Of a stretch of 64,000 bases of DNA, positions 27,942 to 36,333 are shown piece by piece. Origin of the DNA: Micromonospora ureilytica (lineage in GTDB: Bacteria; Actinomycetota; Actinomycetes; Mycobacteriales; Micromonosporaceae); NCBI RefSeq assembly GCF_015751765.1, contig NZ_JADOTX010000001.1, positions 1,922,001-1,986,000 on the forward strand, read 5' to 3'. Position 1 is the stretch's first letter. Each line of letters starts with the position of its first letter. Below the pieces are notes generated by a model. That model made no database searches and was not told the origin of the DNA. It worked only from the letters and a program-made list of their open reading frames with translations. The position numbers were made by a program, and so were the translations under genes.

Positions 27942-28253
27942 TCAGAGGTCGTCGGGCCACCATAATGGATCGAGGCTCTTGCCGTGGCCGTGTGGGCAGG
28001 TGCCTTATCCGGTGTTGGAGACGTTCCAGTGGCGGTGGCAGTACGGTGCGTCGCAGGGGCCGCAGAAGCCAGCGTCATCGTAGAAGCCGGCAGTCGTCAC
28101 GGCGGCGAACCGGTACGGCTCGGTGAAGGCGGCGGCGATCCGCGTCGCTCTCGCCAGATCGACCGAGTCGCCGGTGCCATTGCCGGCTTCGATGCCGGAG
28201 AAGATCAGCCACCACTGCTGGTCGCCATGACGCTGTCGGGCGGCGTCGAACAC
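27942..28253 (-). pseudogene. Small actinobacterial CxxC protein gene with apparent premature stop
   Basis: From GTG 28253, one base after the NUDIX stop (TGACGTG), the frame runs 82 codons to a TAA at 28005-28007. Past that stop the same frame continues for 20 conserved-looking codons, GTCPHGHGKSLDPLWWPDDL, then TGA at 27942. The relatives I remember end in SxxGYGxCPxGHGKSLDP, so TAC to TAA would explain the break. The upstream part keeps QQWWLIFSGIEAGNGT, ATRIAAAFTEPYRFAAVTT and FCGPCDAPYCHRHWNVS with a Cys-rich metal-binding look. A truncated product may still be made. Function is unknown. Confidence 0.65.
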
Positions 28254-28254
28254 G

Positions 28255-28764
28255 TCAGGGGGTGCCGGTGAGGAACTCGGCCAGGACCCGCGTGTGGGTG
28301 GAGAACGCCAACTCGACCGGGTCGGAGAGCACCAGCCACTCGGTCGCCTCCTCCGTCGGCGTCGACGGTGGCAGGTCCTCGGCCGGCCGCTCGGGCAGCA
28401 CACCGAAGATCATTATTGTGCCGCCGTGCGGGGCGCCGCGCACCGCGAGCAGTCGGGCGTCCTCGGCGGCCGCGACCAGGCCGGTCTCCTCCCGCAGCTC
28501 ACGAACGAGGGCTTCGGACCACTCCTCGCCGTACTCGACGAAGCCGCCGGGCAGCGCGAGCAGCCCGCGGGCCGGCTCGATGTCCCGACGGACCACCACG
28601 ACACCCAGGCCGTCGGCCGTGCGGACCGGCAGCACCGCGACCGCCACGGGCAGCGGGTTGCGCCAGACAGTCTCGCCGCAGGCCGCGCAGACCCGCGGCC
28701 ATCTGTCGGCCGGCGGGTAGGCGGCGCCGCAGTAGGAGCAGTGCGAGTACGGCGTGCCGGTCAT
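28255..28764 (-). CDS. NUDIX hydrolase with zinc ribbon
   Basis: 169 residues from ATG at 28764. The N-terminus has CSYCGAAYPPADRWPRVCAAC, a zinc-ribbon of two CxxC pairs, as in NudC-like and related NUDIX hydrolases. The NUDIX box (about residues 75-97; GFVEYGEEWSEALVRELRE continuing ETGL) is intact with the catalytic REXXEE glutamates. The product should hydrolyse a nucleoside diphosphate-X substrate such as NADH or ADP-sugars. Its stop TGA is followed by the GTG of the small CxxC gene. Confidence 0.88.
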   Translation of the reverse strand: MTGTPYSHCSYCGAAYPPADRWPRVCAACGETVWRNPLPVAVAVLPVRTADGLGVVVVRRDIEPARGLLALPGGFVEYGEEWSEALVRELREETGLVAAAEDARLLAVRGAPHGGTIMIFGVLPERPAEDLPPSTPTEEATEWLVLSDPVELAFSTHTRVLAEFLTGTP

Positions 28765-28817
28765 CCGCAGCACGTTACCCCTCGCCGCCGCCCACTCTGC
28801 CGCGCCGCCGCTCAGGC

Positions 28818-29459
28818 TCAGGCCTCCGGGGCGCCGGTGTAGAAGGCGGTGGTGCGTTCGGCGGCGGCCTTCGCCTCGTCGGCGTCGGTGCCGGCGGCGA
28901 TGCTCGCTTCGCACCACAGCTGGCTGCTCAGCTCCATGGCCCGTCGTCCCTCGGCGGAGGCGGTCCACTCGGCGCCCTGTTCCGGGGTGATCCCGCTGCC
29001 GTCGCCGGCCAGGTGCGAGGCGAGGCCGAGCAGCCCGAGGTCCCAGCCGACGCCTACCGCGCCCGGCCCGAACTGGGCCCACCGGTCCTGGTCGACGTGC
29101 GCGATGTGGTCCAGGTCGAGGCGGGCCCGCTCGTCGCCGACCGGGGTGACCCGCACCTCGATCCAGCTCACCTCGCCGCCCATTTCCCAGGTGGCGGTGA
29201 AGCGGTGCGGCGGCTCGCAGCTCTCGACGGTGCCGTGGGCGTTGCCCTGGAGCTGGTACGTGCCGCCCAGCCGCAGGTCGCCGGAGATCGGCAGGAACCA
29301 GCGCGGGATGCGCTCGGCGCTGGTGCAGGCGTCCCACAGATCCTCGGCCGTCGCCTGGTAGGTCTGGCTGATCGTGGTGACCCGCGCCTCGCCGGCTTCC
29401 AGGGTGCGGCTGCCGACCTTCCGCTGGACGGCGTTGATCTGCTCGGTGGCGTCGAACAT
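28818..29459 (-). CDS. SRPBCC (AHSA1-like) protein, partner of the ArsR regulator
   Basis: 213 residues; the ATG overlaps the ArsR stop as TGATG. The SRPBCC/Bet v1-like fold shows in YQATAEDLWDACTSAERIPR and WFLPISGDLRLGGTYQLQGN, the START-like AHSA1 opening, then EVRVTPVGDERARLDLDHIA and the C-terminal helix. Such ArsR-SRPBCC pairs are common in actinobacteria and the SRPBCC member is thought to bind a hydrophobic small molecule; the ligand is not known. It has a long C-terminal extension past the domain. Confidence 0.88.
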   Translation of the reverse strand: MFDATEQINAVQRKVGSRTLEAGEARVTTISQTYQATAEDLWDACTSAERIPRWFLPISGDLRLGGTYQLQGNAHGTVESCEPPHRFTATWEMGGEVSWIEVRVTPVGDERARLDLDHIAHVDQDRWAQFGPGAVGVGWDLGLLGLASHLAGDGSGITPEQGAEWTASAEGRRAMELSSQLWCEASIAAGTDADEAKAAAERTTAFYTGAPEA

Positions 29460-29824
29460 CAGGTGTTCCTCTCATCGGGTGGATCGGCGGGCCCGCGCAG
29501 CCGACGCTCACGTCGGCCCCGGGCCAGCTCGGTGGCGAGTGCCGCCAGGGGCGGGGCCCAGAACCGGCGGAAGTGCTCCAGCCAGCCGTCGACCTCGCGC
29601 AGTGGGCGTGGGTCGACCGCGTAGAGCCGCCGGGTGCCCTCCGGCCGCACGGTGGCGAAGCCGTTGTCGCGCAACACCTTGAGGTGCTGGGACACGGCGG
29701 GCTGGGAGATGCCGAACTCCTCGCGGATGACCGCGCTGACCGCACCGGCGGTCTGCTCGCCGTCGGCGAGCAGCTCCAGGATGCGGCGCCGGACCGGATC
29801 GCCCAGCACGTCGAAGGCGTGCAC
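29459..29824 (-). CDS. ArsR-family transcriptional regulator
   Basis: 121 residues from GTG at 29824. AFDVLGDPVRRRILELLADG and ISQPAVSQHLKVLRDNGFAT are the ArsR winged HTH, and VRPEGTRRLYAVDPRPLREV the wing and start of the dimer helix. It lacks the Cys-rich metal box of true arsenic sensors. It is translationally coupled to the SRPBCC gene and lies 11 bp downstream of a 36-bp dyad, probably its own operator. A role in regulating the pair is inferred. Confidence 0.9.
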   Translation of the reverse strand: MHAFDVLGDPVRRRILELLADGEQTAGAVSAVIREEFGISQPAVSQHLKVLRDNGFATVRPEGTRRLYAVDPRPLREVDGWLEHFRRFWAPPLAALATELARGRRERRLRGPADPPDERNT

Positions 29825-29834
29825 GACGACAGTT

Positions 29835-29870
29835 GTATCACTGACGGCTTATTTAAGCCAAGTCTGATAC
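29835..29870. promoter_or_regulatory. ArsR operator candidate: nested palindromes
   Basis: GGCTTATTTAAGCC (29846-29859) is a perfect 14-bp palindrome. Outside it, GTATCA (29835) and TGATAC (29865) form a second inverted repeat about the same centre. The site is AT-rich, lies just upstream of the ArsR GTG and overlaps the stop codon of the molybdenum hydroxylase gene. Confidence 0.7.
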
Positions 29871-31943
29871 TCCGATGAGCTTGTCCAGCCGGATCGGCAG
29901 CTCCCGGATCCGTACGCCTGTCGCGTGGTGCACCGCGTTGGCGACCGCCGCTGCGGCGCCGACGATGCCGATCTCGCCGATGCCCTTCACTCCGGCCGGG
30001 TTCAGCTCGTCGTCCCGTTCGTCCAGCCAGTACGCCTCGACGGACTCCACGTCCGCGCAGCCGGTGATGTGGTAGGTGGCCAGGTCGTGGTTGACCCAGT
30101 CGCCGTACCGCTCGTCGAGCAGGCCCTCCTCGTGCAGCGCCATCGACAGCCCCATCGTCATCCCGCCGATGAGCTGGCTGCGCGCCGTCGTCGGGTTCAC
30201 CACCCGACCCGCCGCGAACACCCCGAGCATCCGGTTCAGCCGCACCTCGCCGGTGTCCGCGTCGACCCGCACCTCGACGAACTGCGCCCCGTACGCGTAC
30301 CGGGGCAGCGTGGGTTGCCCGCCCACCTCCTCGGTGGTGTCCGCCTCGGTGGTCACCTCGCCGGTCGGCGGCCCACCGTCGCGCAGCTTCTCGCGCAACG
30401 CCTGAGCAGCGCGTATCACCGCCCAGCTCCAACTGGCGGTCCCCATCGAGCCGCCGGCCAGCGCCGCCGTCGGCAGCGCGCTGTCCCCGATGCGGATCTC
30501 CACCCGCTCCGGCGGCACCCCGAGCGCGTCGGCGGCCACCTGCCAGATCGCCGTCCGGGCGCCGGTGCCGATGTCGGTGGCGTTGATCTGGACCAGGAAG
30601 CTCCCGTCCGGCCGGGCGGTGGCCGTCGCCGTGGACGGCCGGGCTCGGGCCGGGTAGCTCGAACCGGCCACCCCCGTCCCGATCAGCCAGCGCCCGTCGC
30701 GTCGGGACCGGGGCGACGGATCACGGCCGGACCAGCCGAACCGCTGTGCGCCCTCGCGCAGGCAGGCCACCAGGTTGCGGCTGGTGAACGGGCGTCCCTG
30801 ATCGGGGTCGACAGCTGTGTCGTTGCGGATGCGCAGCTCCACCGGGTCGATGCCGACGGCGATGGCCAGCTCGTCCACAGCGGACTCCAGGGCGTACGCG
30901 CCGGGGCACTCGCCCGGGGCGCGCATCCAGAACGGCGTGGGCACGTCGAGGCGGACCAGCCGGTGCGTGGTGCGGCGGTGCGGTGCGGCGTACATGCTGC
31001 GGGTGTAGACGGCTGTCTGCTCGGCGAACTCCCGGATGGTCGAGGTCTGGCTGATCGCGTCGTGGCAGATGGCGGTGAGCCGGCCGTCGGTGTCGGCGGC
31101 GAGGCGGACCCGCTGGATGGTGGGGGTGCGGTAGCCGACCGGCCCGAACAGTTGCTGGCGGGTCAGCGCCAACTTGACCGGGCGGTCCACGTGCCGGGCG
31201 GCGAGGGCGGCCAGCACCACCGACGCCTTGGCGTACCCCTTGCTGCCGAAGCCGCCGCCGACATGTTCGGCGACGACCCGGATCGACTCCGGCGGCAACT
31301 CGAACAGCTCGGCCAGGGTGGCGCGCACCGGTGTCGCGCCCTGGGTGGAGTCGTGCACCAGGAGCCGCCCGTCGTGCCATTGCGCGGTGGTGGCGTGCGG
31401 CTCCATCGGGTTGTTGTGGTACGCCGGCGTCCGGTAGGTGACGTCCACCCGCACCGGGGCGGCCGCGTACCCGGCGTCGAAGTCGCCCTCGGCGGTGTCG
31501 GTCGGATAGCTGGGGTTGACCTGGTCCGGTTTGTACAGGCCGGGGTGGTCGTCGGTGAGCACTGTGCTGTGCGGGCCGGTGTCGTAGTCGATCCGGACCA
31601 GTCGGGCGCCCTCGCGGGCCGTCTCCAGGCTGGTGGCCACCACCACGGCGACGTACTGCCCCCGGTAGTGCACCATCGGCTCCTGCAACAGCCGCAGCTC
31701 CGGCTGCGGGCCGGGCGCCATCCGGGGCGCGTTGCCGTGGTGCACCACGGCCAGCACGCCGGGCGACGCCAGCGCCTCCGTCGTGTCGATCCTGGTGATC
31801 CGGCCCCGCACCACCGCCGACGGAACCGCCCAGCCGTAGGTGACCCCGTCCACCGGGTACTCCACCGCGTACCGGGCCGTGCCGGTGACCTTGGCGGGGC
31901 CCTCCAACCGGGGATACGCCCGTCCGACGGCCCCGGTGCTCAC
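29853..31943 (-). CDS. paoC: Molybdopterin-binding subunit of a PaoC-type aldehyde oxidoreductase
   Basis: 696 residues from GTG at 31943, overlapping the FAD-subunit stop (GTGA). Motifs of the xanthine oxidase family large subunit include VAEHVGGGFGSKGYAKASVV, FWMRAPGECPGAYALESAVD and, near the C-terminus, GVKGIGEIGIVGAAAAVANA with the catalytic Glu (GxGE). With the FAD subunit carrying the extra cysteine loop, the set matches E. coli PaoABC (YagTSR), which oxidises aldehydes; xanthine as substrate is less likely. The Mo cofactor is bound here. Electrons pass to the 2Fe-2S and FAD subunits. Confidence 0.9.
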   Translation of the reverse strand: MSTGAVGRAYPRLEGPAKVTGTARYAVEYPVDGVTYGWAVPSAVVRGRITRIDTTEALASPGVLAVVHHGNAPRMAPGPQPELRLLQEPMVHYRGQYVAVVVATSLETAREGARLVRIDYDTGPHSTVLTDDHPGLYKPDQVNPSYPTDTAEGDFDAGYAAAPVRVDVTYRTPAYHNNPMEPHATTAQWHDGRLLVHDSTQGATPVRATLAELFELPPESIRVVAEHVGGGFGSKGYAKASVVLAALAARHVDRPVKLALTRQQLFGPVGYRTPTIQRVRLAADTDGRLTAICHDAISQTSTIREFAEQTAVYTRSMYAAPHRRTTHRLVRLDVPTPFWMRAPGECPGAYALESAVDELAIAVGIDPVELRIRNDTAVDPDQGRPFTSRNLVACLREGAQRFGWSGRDPSPRSRRDGRWLIGTGVAGSSYPARARPSTATATARPDGSFLVQINATDIGTGARTAIWQVAADALGVPPERVEIRIGDSALPTAALAGGSMGTASWSWAVIRAAQALREKLRDGGPPTGEVTTEADTTEEVGGQPTLPRYAYGAQFVEVRVDADTGEVRLNRMLGVFAAGRVVNPTTARSQLIGGMTMGLSMALHEEGLLDERYGDWVNHDLATYHITGCADVESVEAYWLDERDDELNPAGVKGIGEIGIVGAAAAVANAVHHATGVRIRELPIRLDKLIGVSDLA

Positions 31944-32923
31944 GACGACGCCAGTTCGGTGAGCGCCCGCACGGTGATGGCCCGGGTCAGCGGCAGCTTG
32001 AAGCCGTTGTGCCGTAGCGGGCGCGCCTCGGCCAACTCCGCGTCGGCGGCCCGTGCCGCCAGCTCCGGGCTGAACGGACGGCCGCGCAGCTCCTCCTCGG
32101 CCCGGTACGCCCGCCACGGCCGGTGCGCCACCGCGCCGTACGCCAGCCGCACGTCGCGGACCACGTCCCCGTCGAGGTCGAGCACCGCAGCCACCGAGCC
32201 GGCCGCGAAGGCGAACGAGGCCCGGTCGCGAACCTTGAGGTACGTCGAGCGGCGAGCGGCGGGCAGCGGCGGTAGCCGGACGGCGGTGATCAGCGTGCCC
32301 CGAGCGAGGGTGGTCTCCCGCTCCGGGTGGGTGCCGGGGGAGCGGTACAGGTCGGCGATCGGGATGTCGCGGGGGCCGTCGGCCTCGTGCACCTCCACCA
32401 CCGTGTCGAGGGCGGCCAACGCGACGGCCAGGTCGGACGGGTGGGTGGCCACGCACTGCTCGGACCAGTCCAGCACCGCCAGGTCGCGATTCTGGCCGTG
32501 CAGGGCGGCGCAACCGCTGCCCGGCTCCCGTTTGTTGCACGCCTTACTCGTGTCCTGGAAGTAGACGCAGCGGGTGCGCTGCAACAGGTTGCCGCCGGTG
32601 GTGGCCATGTTGCGCAGCTGTCCGGAGGCGGCGGCGAGCAGGGCGCGGGCCAGCACCGGGTAGTCGCGGCGCACCACCGGGTGTGCCGCGAGGTCGCTGT
32701 TGCGGACGGTCGCGCCGATCCGCAGGCCGCCGTCGGGCACCTCCTCGACGGTGTCGAGCGGGAGCCGGGTCACGTCCACCAGCACGTCGGGGCGCTGTAC
32801 CCCGAGCTTCATGAGGTCCACCAGGTTGGTGCCACCACCGAGGTAGGCGGCCTGCGGTTCGGCCGTCAGCACGGCGACCGCCTCGGCCACGTCGGCGGGC
32901 CGGTGGTAGCGGAACGCCCTCAC
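31940..32923 (-). CDS. paoB: FAD-binding subunit of PaoB type, with extra Fe-S cysteine loop
   Basis: 327 residues from GTG at 32923, overlapping the PaoA stop by 4 bp. FRYHRPADVAEAVAVL and AAYLGGGTNLVDLMKLGVQ are the CO-dehydrogenase flavoprotein opening and FAD motif. A stretch with RTRCVYFQDTSKACNKREPG then SGCAALHG has the Cys spacing of the 4Fe-4S loop that is special to PaoB-type subunits. The C-terminal half is the CO_deh_flav_C domain (STYLKVRDRASFAFAAGSVA). Hence the complex is more likely PaoABC-like than a plain xanthine dehydrogenase. Confidence 0.9.
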   Translation of the reverse strand: MRAFRYHRPADVAEAVAVLTAEPQAAYLGGGTNLVDLMKLGVQRPDVLVDVTRLPLDTVEEVPDGGLRIGATVRNSDLAAHPVVRRDYPVLARALLAAASGQLRNMATTGGNLLQRTRCVYFQDTSKACNKREPGSGCAALHGQNRDLAVLDWSEQCVATHPSDLAVALAALDTVVEVHEADGPRDIPIADLYRSPGTHPERETTLARGTLITAVRLPPLPAARRSTYLKVRDRASFAFAAGSVAAVLDLDGDVVRDVRLAYGAVAHRPWRAYRAEEELRGRPFSPELAARAADAELAEARPLRHNGFKLPLTRAITVRALTELASS

Positions 32924-33507
32924 TGTGTCGCTGCCCTCATAGCGCCGGCAGCCGGCTCGCGCACACCCGCCGTCTCGCGCACGGCCGCGACGATGTGCGG
33001 GTACGCGGCGCAGCGGCACAGGTTGCCGGCCATCCGCTCGCGGATCTCCGCGTCGGTCAGTTCGGCGGGCGTGTTCAGGTCGCCGGTGACCGCGCTGGGC
33101 CAACCCCGGGAGACCTCGTCGAGCATGCCGCGGGCGGAGCAGAGCTGCCCGGGGGTGCAGTAGCCGCACTGGAACGCGTCGTGCGCGATGAAGGCGGCCT
33201 GCAACGGGGACAGTTCGTCCGGCCCGGCCAGCCCTTCGACGGTCACCACCGACCGACCGTCCACGGTGACCGCGAAGACCAGGCAGCTCTTCACCCGGCG
33301 GCCGTCCAGCAGCACGGTGCAGGAGCCGCACTGGCCGTGGTCGCAGCCCTTCTTCGCCCCGGTCAGGTCGAGGTGCTCGCGCAGCGTGTCGAGCAGGGTG
33401 GTGCGGTTGTCCAGGGTCACCTCGCGGGACGCGCCGTTGACCTCGACCGTCACCCGGGACGAGTGCCGCTCGTCGATCGTCGTCGCGTTCTCCCGTCCGC
33501 CCTGCAC
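32920..33507 (-). CDS. paoA: 2Fe-2S subunit of PaoA type
   Basis: 195 residues from GTG at 33507. GCDHGQCGSCTVLLDGRRVK carries the plant-ferredoxin cluster, and FQCGYCTPGQLCSARGM with NLCRCAAYPHI the second 2Fe-2S cluster. Unlike E. coli PaoA there is no twin-arginine signal peptide, so the complex appears cytoplasmic. It is the first gene of the coupled paoABC operon, divergent from the mocA-like gene, and its promoter lies in the 72-bp gap 33508-33579. Confidence 0.92.
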   Translation of the reverse strand: MQGGRENATTIDERHSSRVTVEVNGASREVTLDNRTTLLDTLREHLDLTGAKKGCDHGQCGSCTVLLDGRRVKSCLVFAVTVDGRSVVTVEGLAGPDELSPLQAAFIAHDAFQCGYCTPGQLCSARGMLDEVSRGWPSAVTGDLNTPAELTDAEIRERMAGNLCRCAAYPHIVAAVRETAGVREPAAGAMRAATQ

Positions 33508-33579
33508 CGGCCCAGACTAGCTTTGTCGGTATATTCCGGGGCGAATAACGCGAAGCTCTTCGTACGGGAGGGGACGACG

Positions 33580-34161
33580 GTGACCGCCGGGCTGCTGCTG
33601 GCCGCCGGCGCCGGTCGGCGCTACGGCCGGCCGAAGGCGCTTGTCGAGCTGGACGGCGAGCCGCTGGTGCGGCGCGCGATCCGGTTGCTCCGCGATGGCG
33701 GCTGCGCACCCGTGCACGTGGTGCTCGGCGCGGGCGCCGACGAGGTGCCCGACCTGCCCGGCGCGGTGCCGGTCCGGCACGACGGCTGGCCCGACGGGCT
33801 GGGCTCGTCGCTGCTGCGGGGCCTGGCCTCGCTGCCGGCCGAGGTCCCGGCCGCCGTCGTGGTCCTCGTCGACCAGCCGCTGCTCAGCCCGGTCGCGGTG
33901 CGCCGGGTGCGCGCGGCGTACGCCGACGGCGCGGTCGTCGCGGTCGCCACCTACGCCGGCCGCCCCGGGCATCCGATCCTGCTGGGTCGGCAGACCTGGC
34001 CGCTGTTGAGCGGGTACGCCGTCGGCGACCGGGGTGCCCGCGACCTGCTGCGCGACCGACCGGACCTGGTGGTCGAGGTGCCCTGTGACGACGTCGGCTC
34101 CCCGGTCGACGTGGACACCCCGGCCGACCTGCTCCGACTCGGCCCGCTCAGCGACGGGTGA
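33580..34161 (+). CDS. mocA: Molybdenum-cofactor cytidylyltransferase-like protein (MocA family)
   Basis: 193 residues from GTG at 33580 behind GGGAGGGGA. LLLAAGAGRRYGRPKALVELD is the NTP-transferase loop of the MocA/MobA family, followed by VVLVDQPLLSPVAVRRVRAAYADG and the late GSPVDVDTPADLLRL. MocA converts Mo-molybdopterin to the cytosine dinucleotide form used by xanthine-oxidase-family enzymes, so it could mature the product of the divergent paoABC operon. Family membership is strong; CTP specificity is inferred from context. Its end overlaps the convergent TMEM175 gene by 14 bp. Confidence 0.85.
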   Translation: MTAGLLLAAGAGRRYGRPKALVELDGEPLVRRAIRLLRDGGCAPVHVVLGAGADEVPDLPGAVPVRHDGWPDGLGSSLLRGLASLPAEVPAAVVVLVDQPLLSPVAVRRVRAAYADGAVVAVATYAGRPGHPILLGRQTWPLLSGYAVGDRGARDLLRDRPDLVVEVPCDDVGSPVDVDTPADLLRLGPLSDG

Positions 34162-34816
34162 GCCAGCGGGGCAGCCCTTCGCTGGTGACCGCGTGATAGG
34201 TGATCATGAAGATGACGCCGATCAGGCCCAGCAACGGACTGACGAACCAGCCGAGCAGACCGCTGAGGCCGTACAGGATCAGGCCGGTGACCGGGCGCAG
34301 CCGCTGCGTCCGCACGTACTCGGGACTCACCCGACGCTCCAGGAGCGCCGGGTGGCGGTGCAGGTAACCGAAGAACAGCAGCCAGGGGGCCGACATCAGG
34401 GCCGCGGCCAGCGCGTACAGGGCGACCGCCGCGCGTTGGTCGTCGGTGTCGCCATGGGTGAACGCCGACGCCAGCACCGCGGTGGGAAAGGGGATGATCA
34501 CCGCGCCGAAGAGCACGGCGAGGTTGATCCAGCTCAGCGTGAGCGTGGTGCCACGGATCAGCCGCAGCAGCGCGTGGTGGTTGAGCCAGAGCACCCCGAT
34601 GTAGACGAAGGACACCACGAAGGCCAGGTAGGAGGCGCCCTCACCGAGCAGACCGGTGAGCAGGTCGCCCTCGTGGTACTCCGGCACCCGCAGATCGATG
34701 ACCAGCAGCGTGATGACGATGGCGAAGACACCGTCGCTGAAGGCCGTCATCCGGTCGGTGGCGGACACTCGCCCCTTGGGATCGGGCTGCTCGACCTCGT
34801 CGGGTGCTGCGGACAT
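34148..34816 (-). CDS. TMEM175-family potassium-channel-like membrane protein
   Basis: 222 residues from ATG at 34816. RMTAFSDGVFAIVITLLVID is the TMEM175 signature (FSDGVFAI in the first pore helix), then about five more membrane segments follow: SYLAFVVSFVYIGVLWLNHH, INLAVLFGAVIIPFPTAVLA and later ones. Bacterial TMEM175 proteins form tetrameric K+-conducting channels. It stands alone and overlaps the 3' end of the mocA-like gene in convergent orientation. Confidence 0.88.
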   Translation of the reverse strand: MSAAPDEVEQPDPKGRVSATDRMTAFSDGVFAIVITLLVIDLRVPEYHEGDLLTGLLGEGASYLAFVVSFVYIGVLWLNHHALLRLIRGTTLTLSWINLAVLFGAVIIPFPTAVLASAFTHGDTDDQRAAVALYALAAALMSAPWLLFFGYLHRHPALLERRVSPEYVRTQRLRPVTGLILYGLSGLLGWFVSPLLGLIGVIFMITYHAVTSEGLPRWLTRR

Positions 34817-34877
34817 TGCCGCAGGCTAGCCACTCGGCAACCCGGTCGGTGGCGGTTTCGCCCGATCCGGACGGGAA

Positions 34878-34909
34878 CGGCCGCCCGGGGTCGACACCCC
34901 GGGCGGCCG
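34878..34909. terminator. Hairpin terminator of the beta-glucosidase operon
   Basis: CGGCCGCCCGGGG (34878-34890) pairs perfectly with CCCCGGGCGGCCG (34897-34909) around TCGACA: a 13-bp stem, 18 bases past the beta-glucosidase stop. Confidence 0.8.
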
Positions 34910-34926
34910 CTCGCCAACCCCCTCGT

Positions 34927-36333
34927 TCAGGCCACCGGCGTCGTGGTGCCGGTCGTGCGGGCGATCTGGTGGGCGCGAACCAGTTCGGCGTAGCGCAGAC
35001 CACTCGCCTTCACCGTCCGGCGCTGGGTGGCGTAGTCGACGTGCACCAACCCGAAGCGCTTGTCGTAGCCGTACGCCCACTCGAAGTTGTCCAGCAGCGA
35101 CCAGACGAAGTAGCCGTCCAGGGGAACCCCTCGGGCCACCGCCGACGCGCACGCGGCCAGGTGCTGCTCCAGGTGGTCGGTGCGTTCCTTGTCCTCCACC
35201 GTGCCGTCCGGGGTGACCTCGTCCCGCCACGCCGAGCCGCTCTCGGTGACGATGATCCGGCTCGGCCGGTACTCCTCGTGCACGTCGACGAGCAGCCGCT
35301 CCAGGCCCGTCGGATACATCTCCCAGCCCATCGCGGTCTCCACCGAGCCGGGCACCGGCACCTGCCGGGCGTACGGGGCCGCGCCGGTCGGGTCGTCGAC
35401 CACCAGCTGACGGAAGTAGTAGTTCACCCCGAGGAAGTCCGTCGGCGTGGCGATCACCGCCAGGTCGTCGCCGCGTACCGGCGGCTCGACCCCGTAGGTG
35501 GCGATCATGTCGGCGGGGTAGCCGCGCCCGTGGATCGGGTCCAGCCACCACCTGTTGACGTGCCCGTCGGCGCGGCGGGCGGCCGCGACGTCCTCGGGTC
35601 GGTCGGTCGCCGCCTCGATCGGGCTGAGGTTGACCACCAGGCCGACCGAGGCCGGCCGGGCGGCGTTGGCGCGGATCGCCTGGGTGGCCAGGCCGTGCCC
35701 GAGCAACACGTGGTGCGAGGCGTGCACCGCGCGGGTGAGGTCGCGCTCACCGGGGGCCATGTTGCCCTCCAGGTGACCGATCCAGCACACGCAGAGCGGC
35801 TCGTTGACAGTGCACCAGTCGGCCACGCGGTCACCGAGGCGGCCGGCGACCACCGCCGCGTAGTCGGCGAACGCCTCCGCGGTGGCGCGCTCCGGCCAAC
35901 CGCCGGAGTCCTGCAGGACCTGCGGCAGATCCCAGTGGTAGAGCGTGACGAACGGCCGGATCCCGTCGGTGAGCAACGTGTCGACGAGCCGATCGTAGAA
36001 GTCCAGACCGGCTGCGTTGACCCGCCCGACGCCGTCGGGCATGACCCGGGGCCAGGCCACCGAGAAGCGGTACGCGTCCACGCCGAGTCGGCGCAGCAGA
36101 GCCAGGTCCTCCGGCCACCTGTGGTAGTGGTCGCACGCCACCGCGCCGGTGTCGCCGTTGTCGACGTTGCCGGGGGTCGCCGAGAAGGTGTCCCAGATGG
36201 ACGGCGCCCTGCCGTCGACGTCGACGGCCCCCTCGATCTGGTACGCCGCGGTGGCGACGCCCCAGAGGAAGTCGGGTGGCAGCTTGGACAGGTCGGGCAC
36301 GGGACGGTTCTCCTCTGGGATTGACTGACTCAC
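34927..36333 (-). CDS. GH1 beta-glucosidase
   Basis: 468 residues from ATG at 36333, overlapping the permease stop by 4 bp. [20 protein letters not shown] is the GH1 N-terminal signature; [19 protein letters not shown] carries the acid/base Glu (TVNEP) and [12 protein letters not shown] the nucleophile Glu (ITENG-type motif, here VTESG). [15 protein letters not shown] and the C-terminal [20 protein letters not shown] complete the barrel. It has no signal peptide, so it would cleave imported beta-glucosides such as cellobiose in the cytoplasm. It is the last gene of the SBP-permease-permease-hydrolase operon, consistent with import of the same sugar. Confidence 0.95.
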   Translation of the reverse strand: MSQSIPEENRPVPDLSKLPPDFLWGVATAAYQIEGAVDVDGRAPSIWDTFSATPGNVDNGDTGAVACDHYHRWPEDLALLRRLGVDAYRFSVAWPRVMPDGVGRVNAAGLDFYDRLVDTLLTDGIRPFVTLYHWDLPQVLQDSGGWPERATAEAFADYAAVVAGRLGDRVADWCTVNEPLCVCWIGHLEGNMAPGERDLTRAVHASHHVLLGHGLATQAIRANAARPASVGLVVNLSPIEAATDRPEDVAAARRADGHVNRWWLDPIHGRGYPADMIATYGVEPPVRGDDLAVIATPTDFLGVNYYFRQLVVDDPTGAAPYARQVPVPGSVETAMGWEMYPTGLERLLVDVHEEYRPSRIIVTESGSAWRDEVTPDGTVEDKERTDHLEQHLAACASAVARGVPLDGYFVWSLLDNFEWAYGYDKRFGLVHVDYATQRRTVKASGLRYAELVRAHQIARTTGTTTPVA

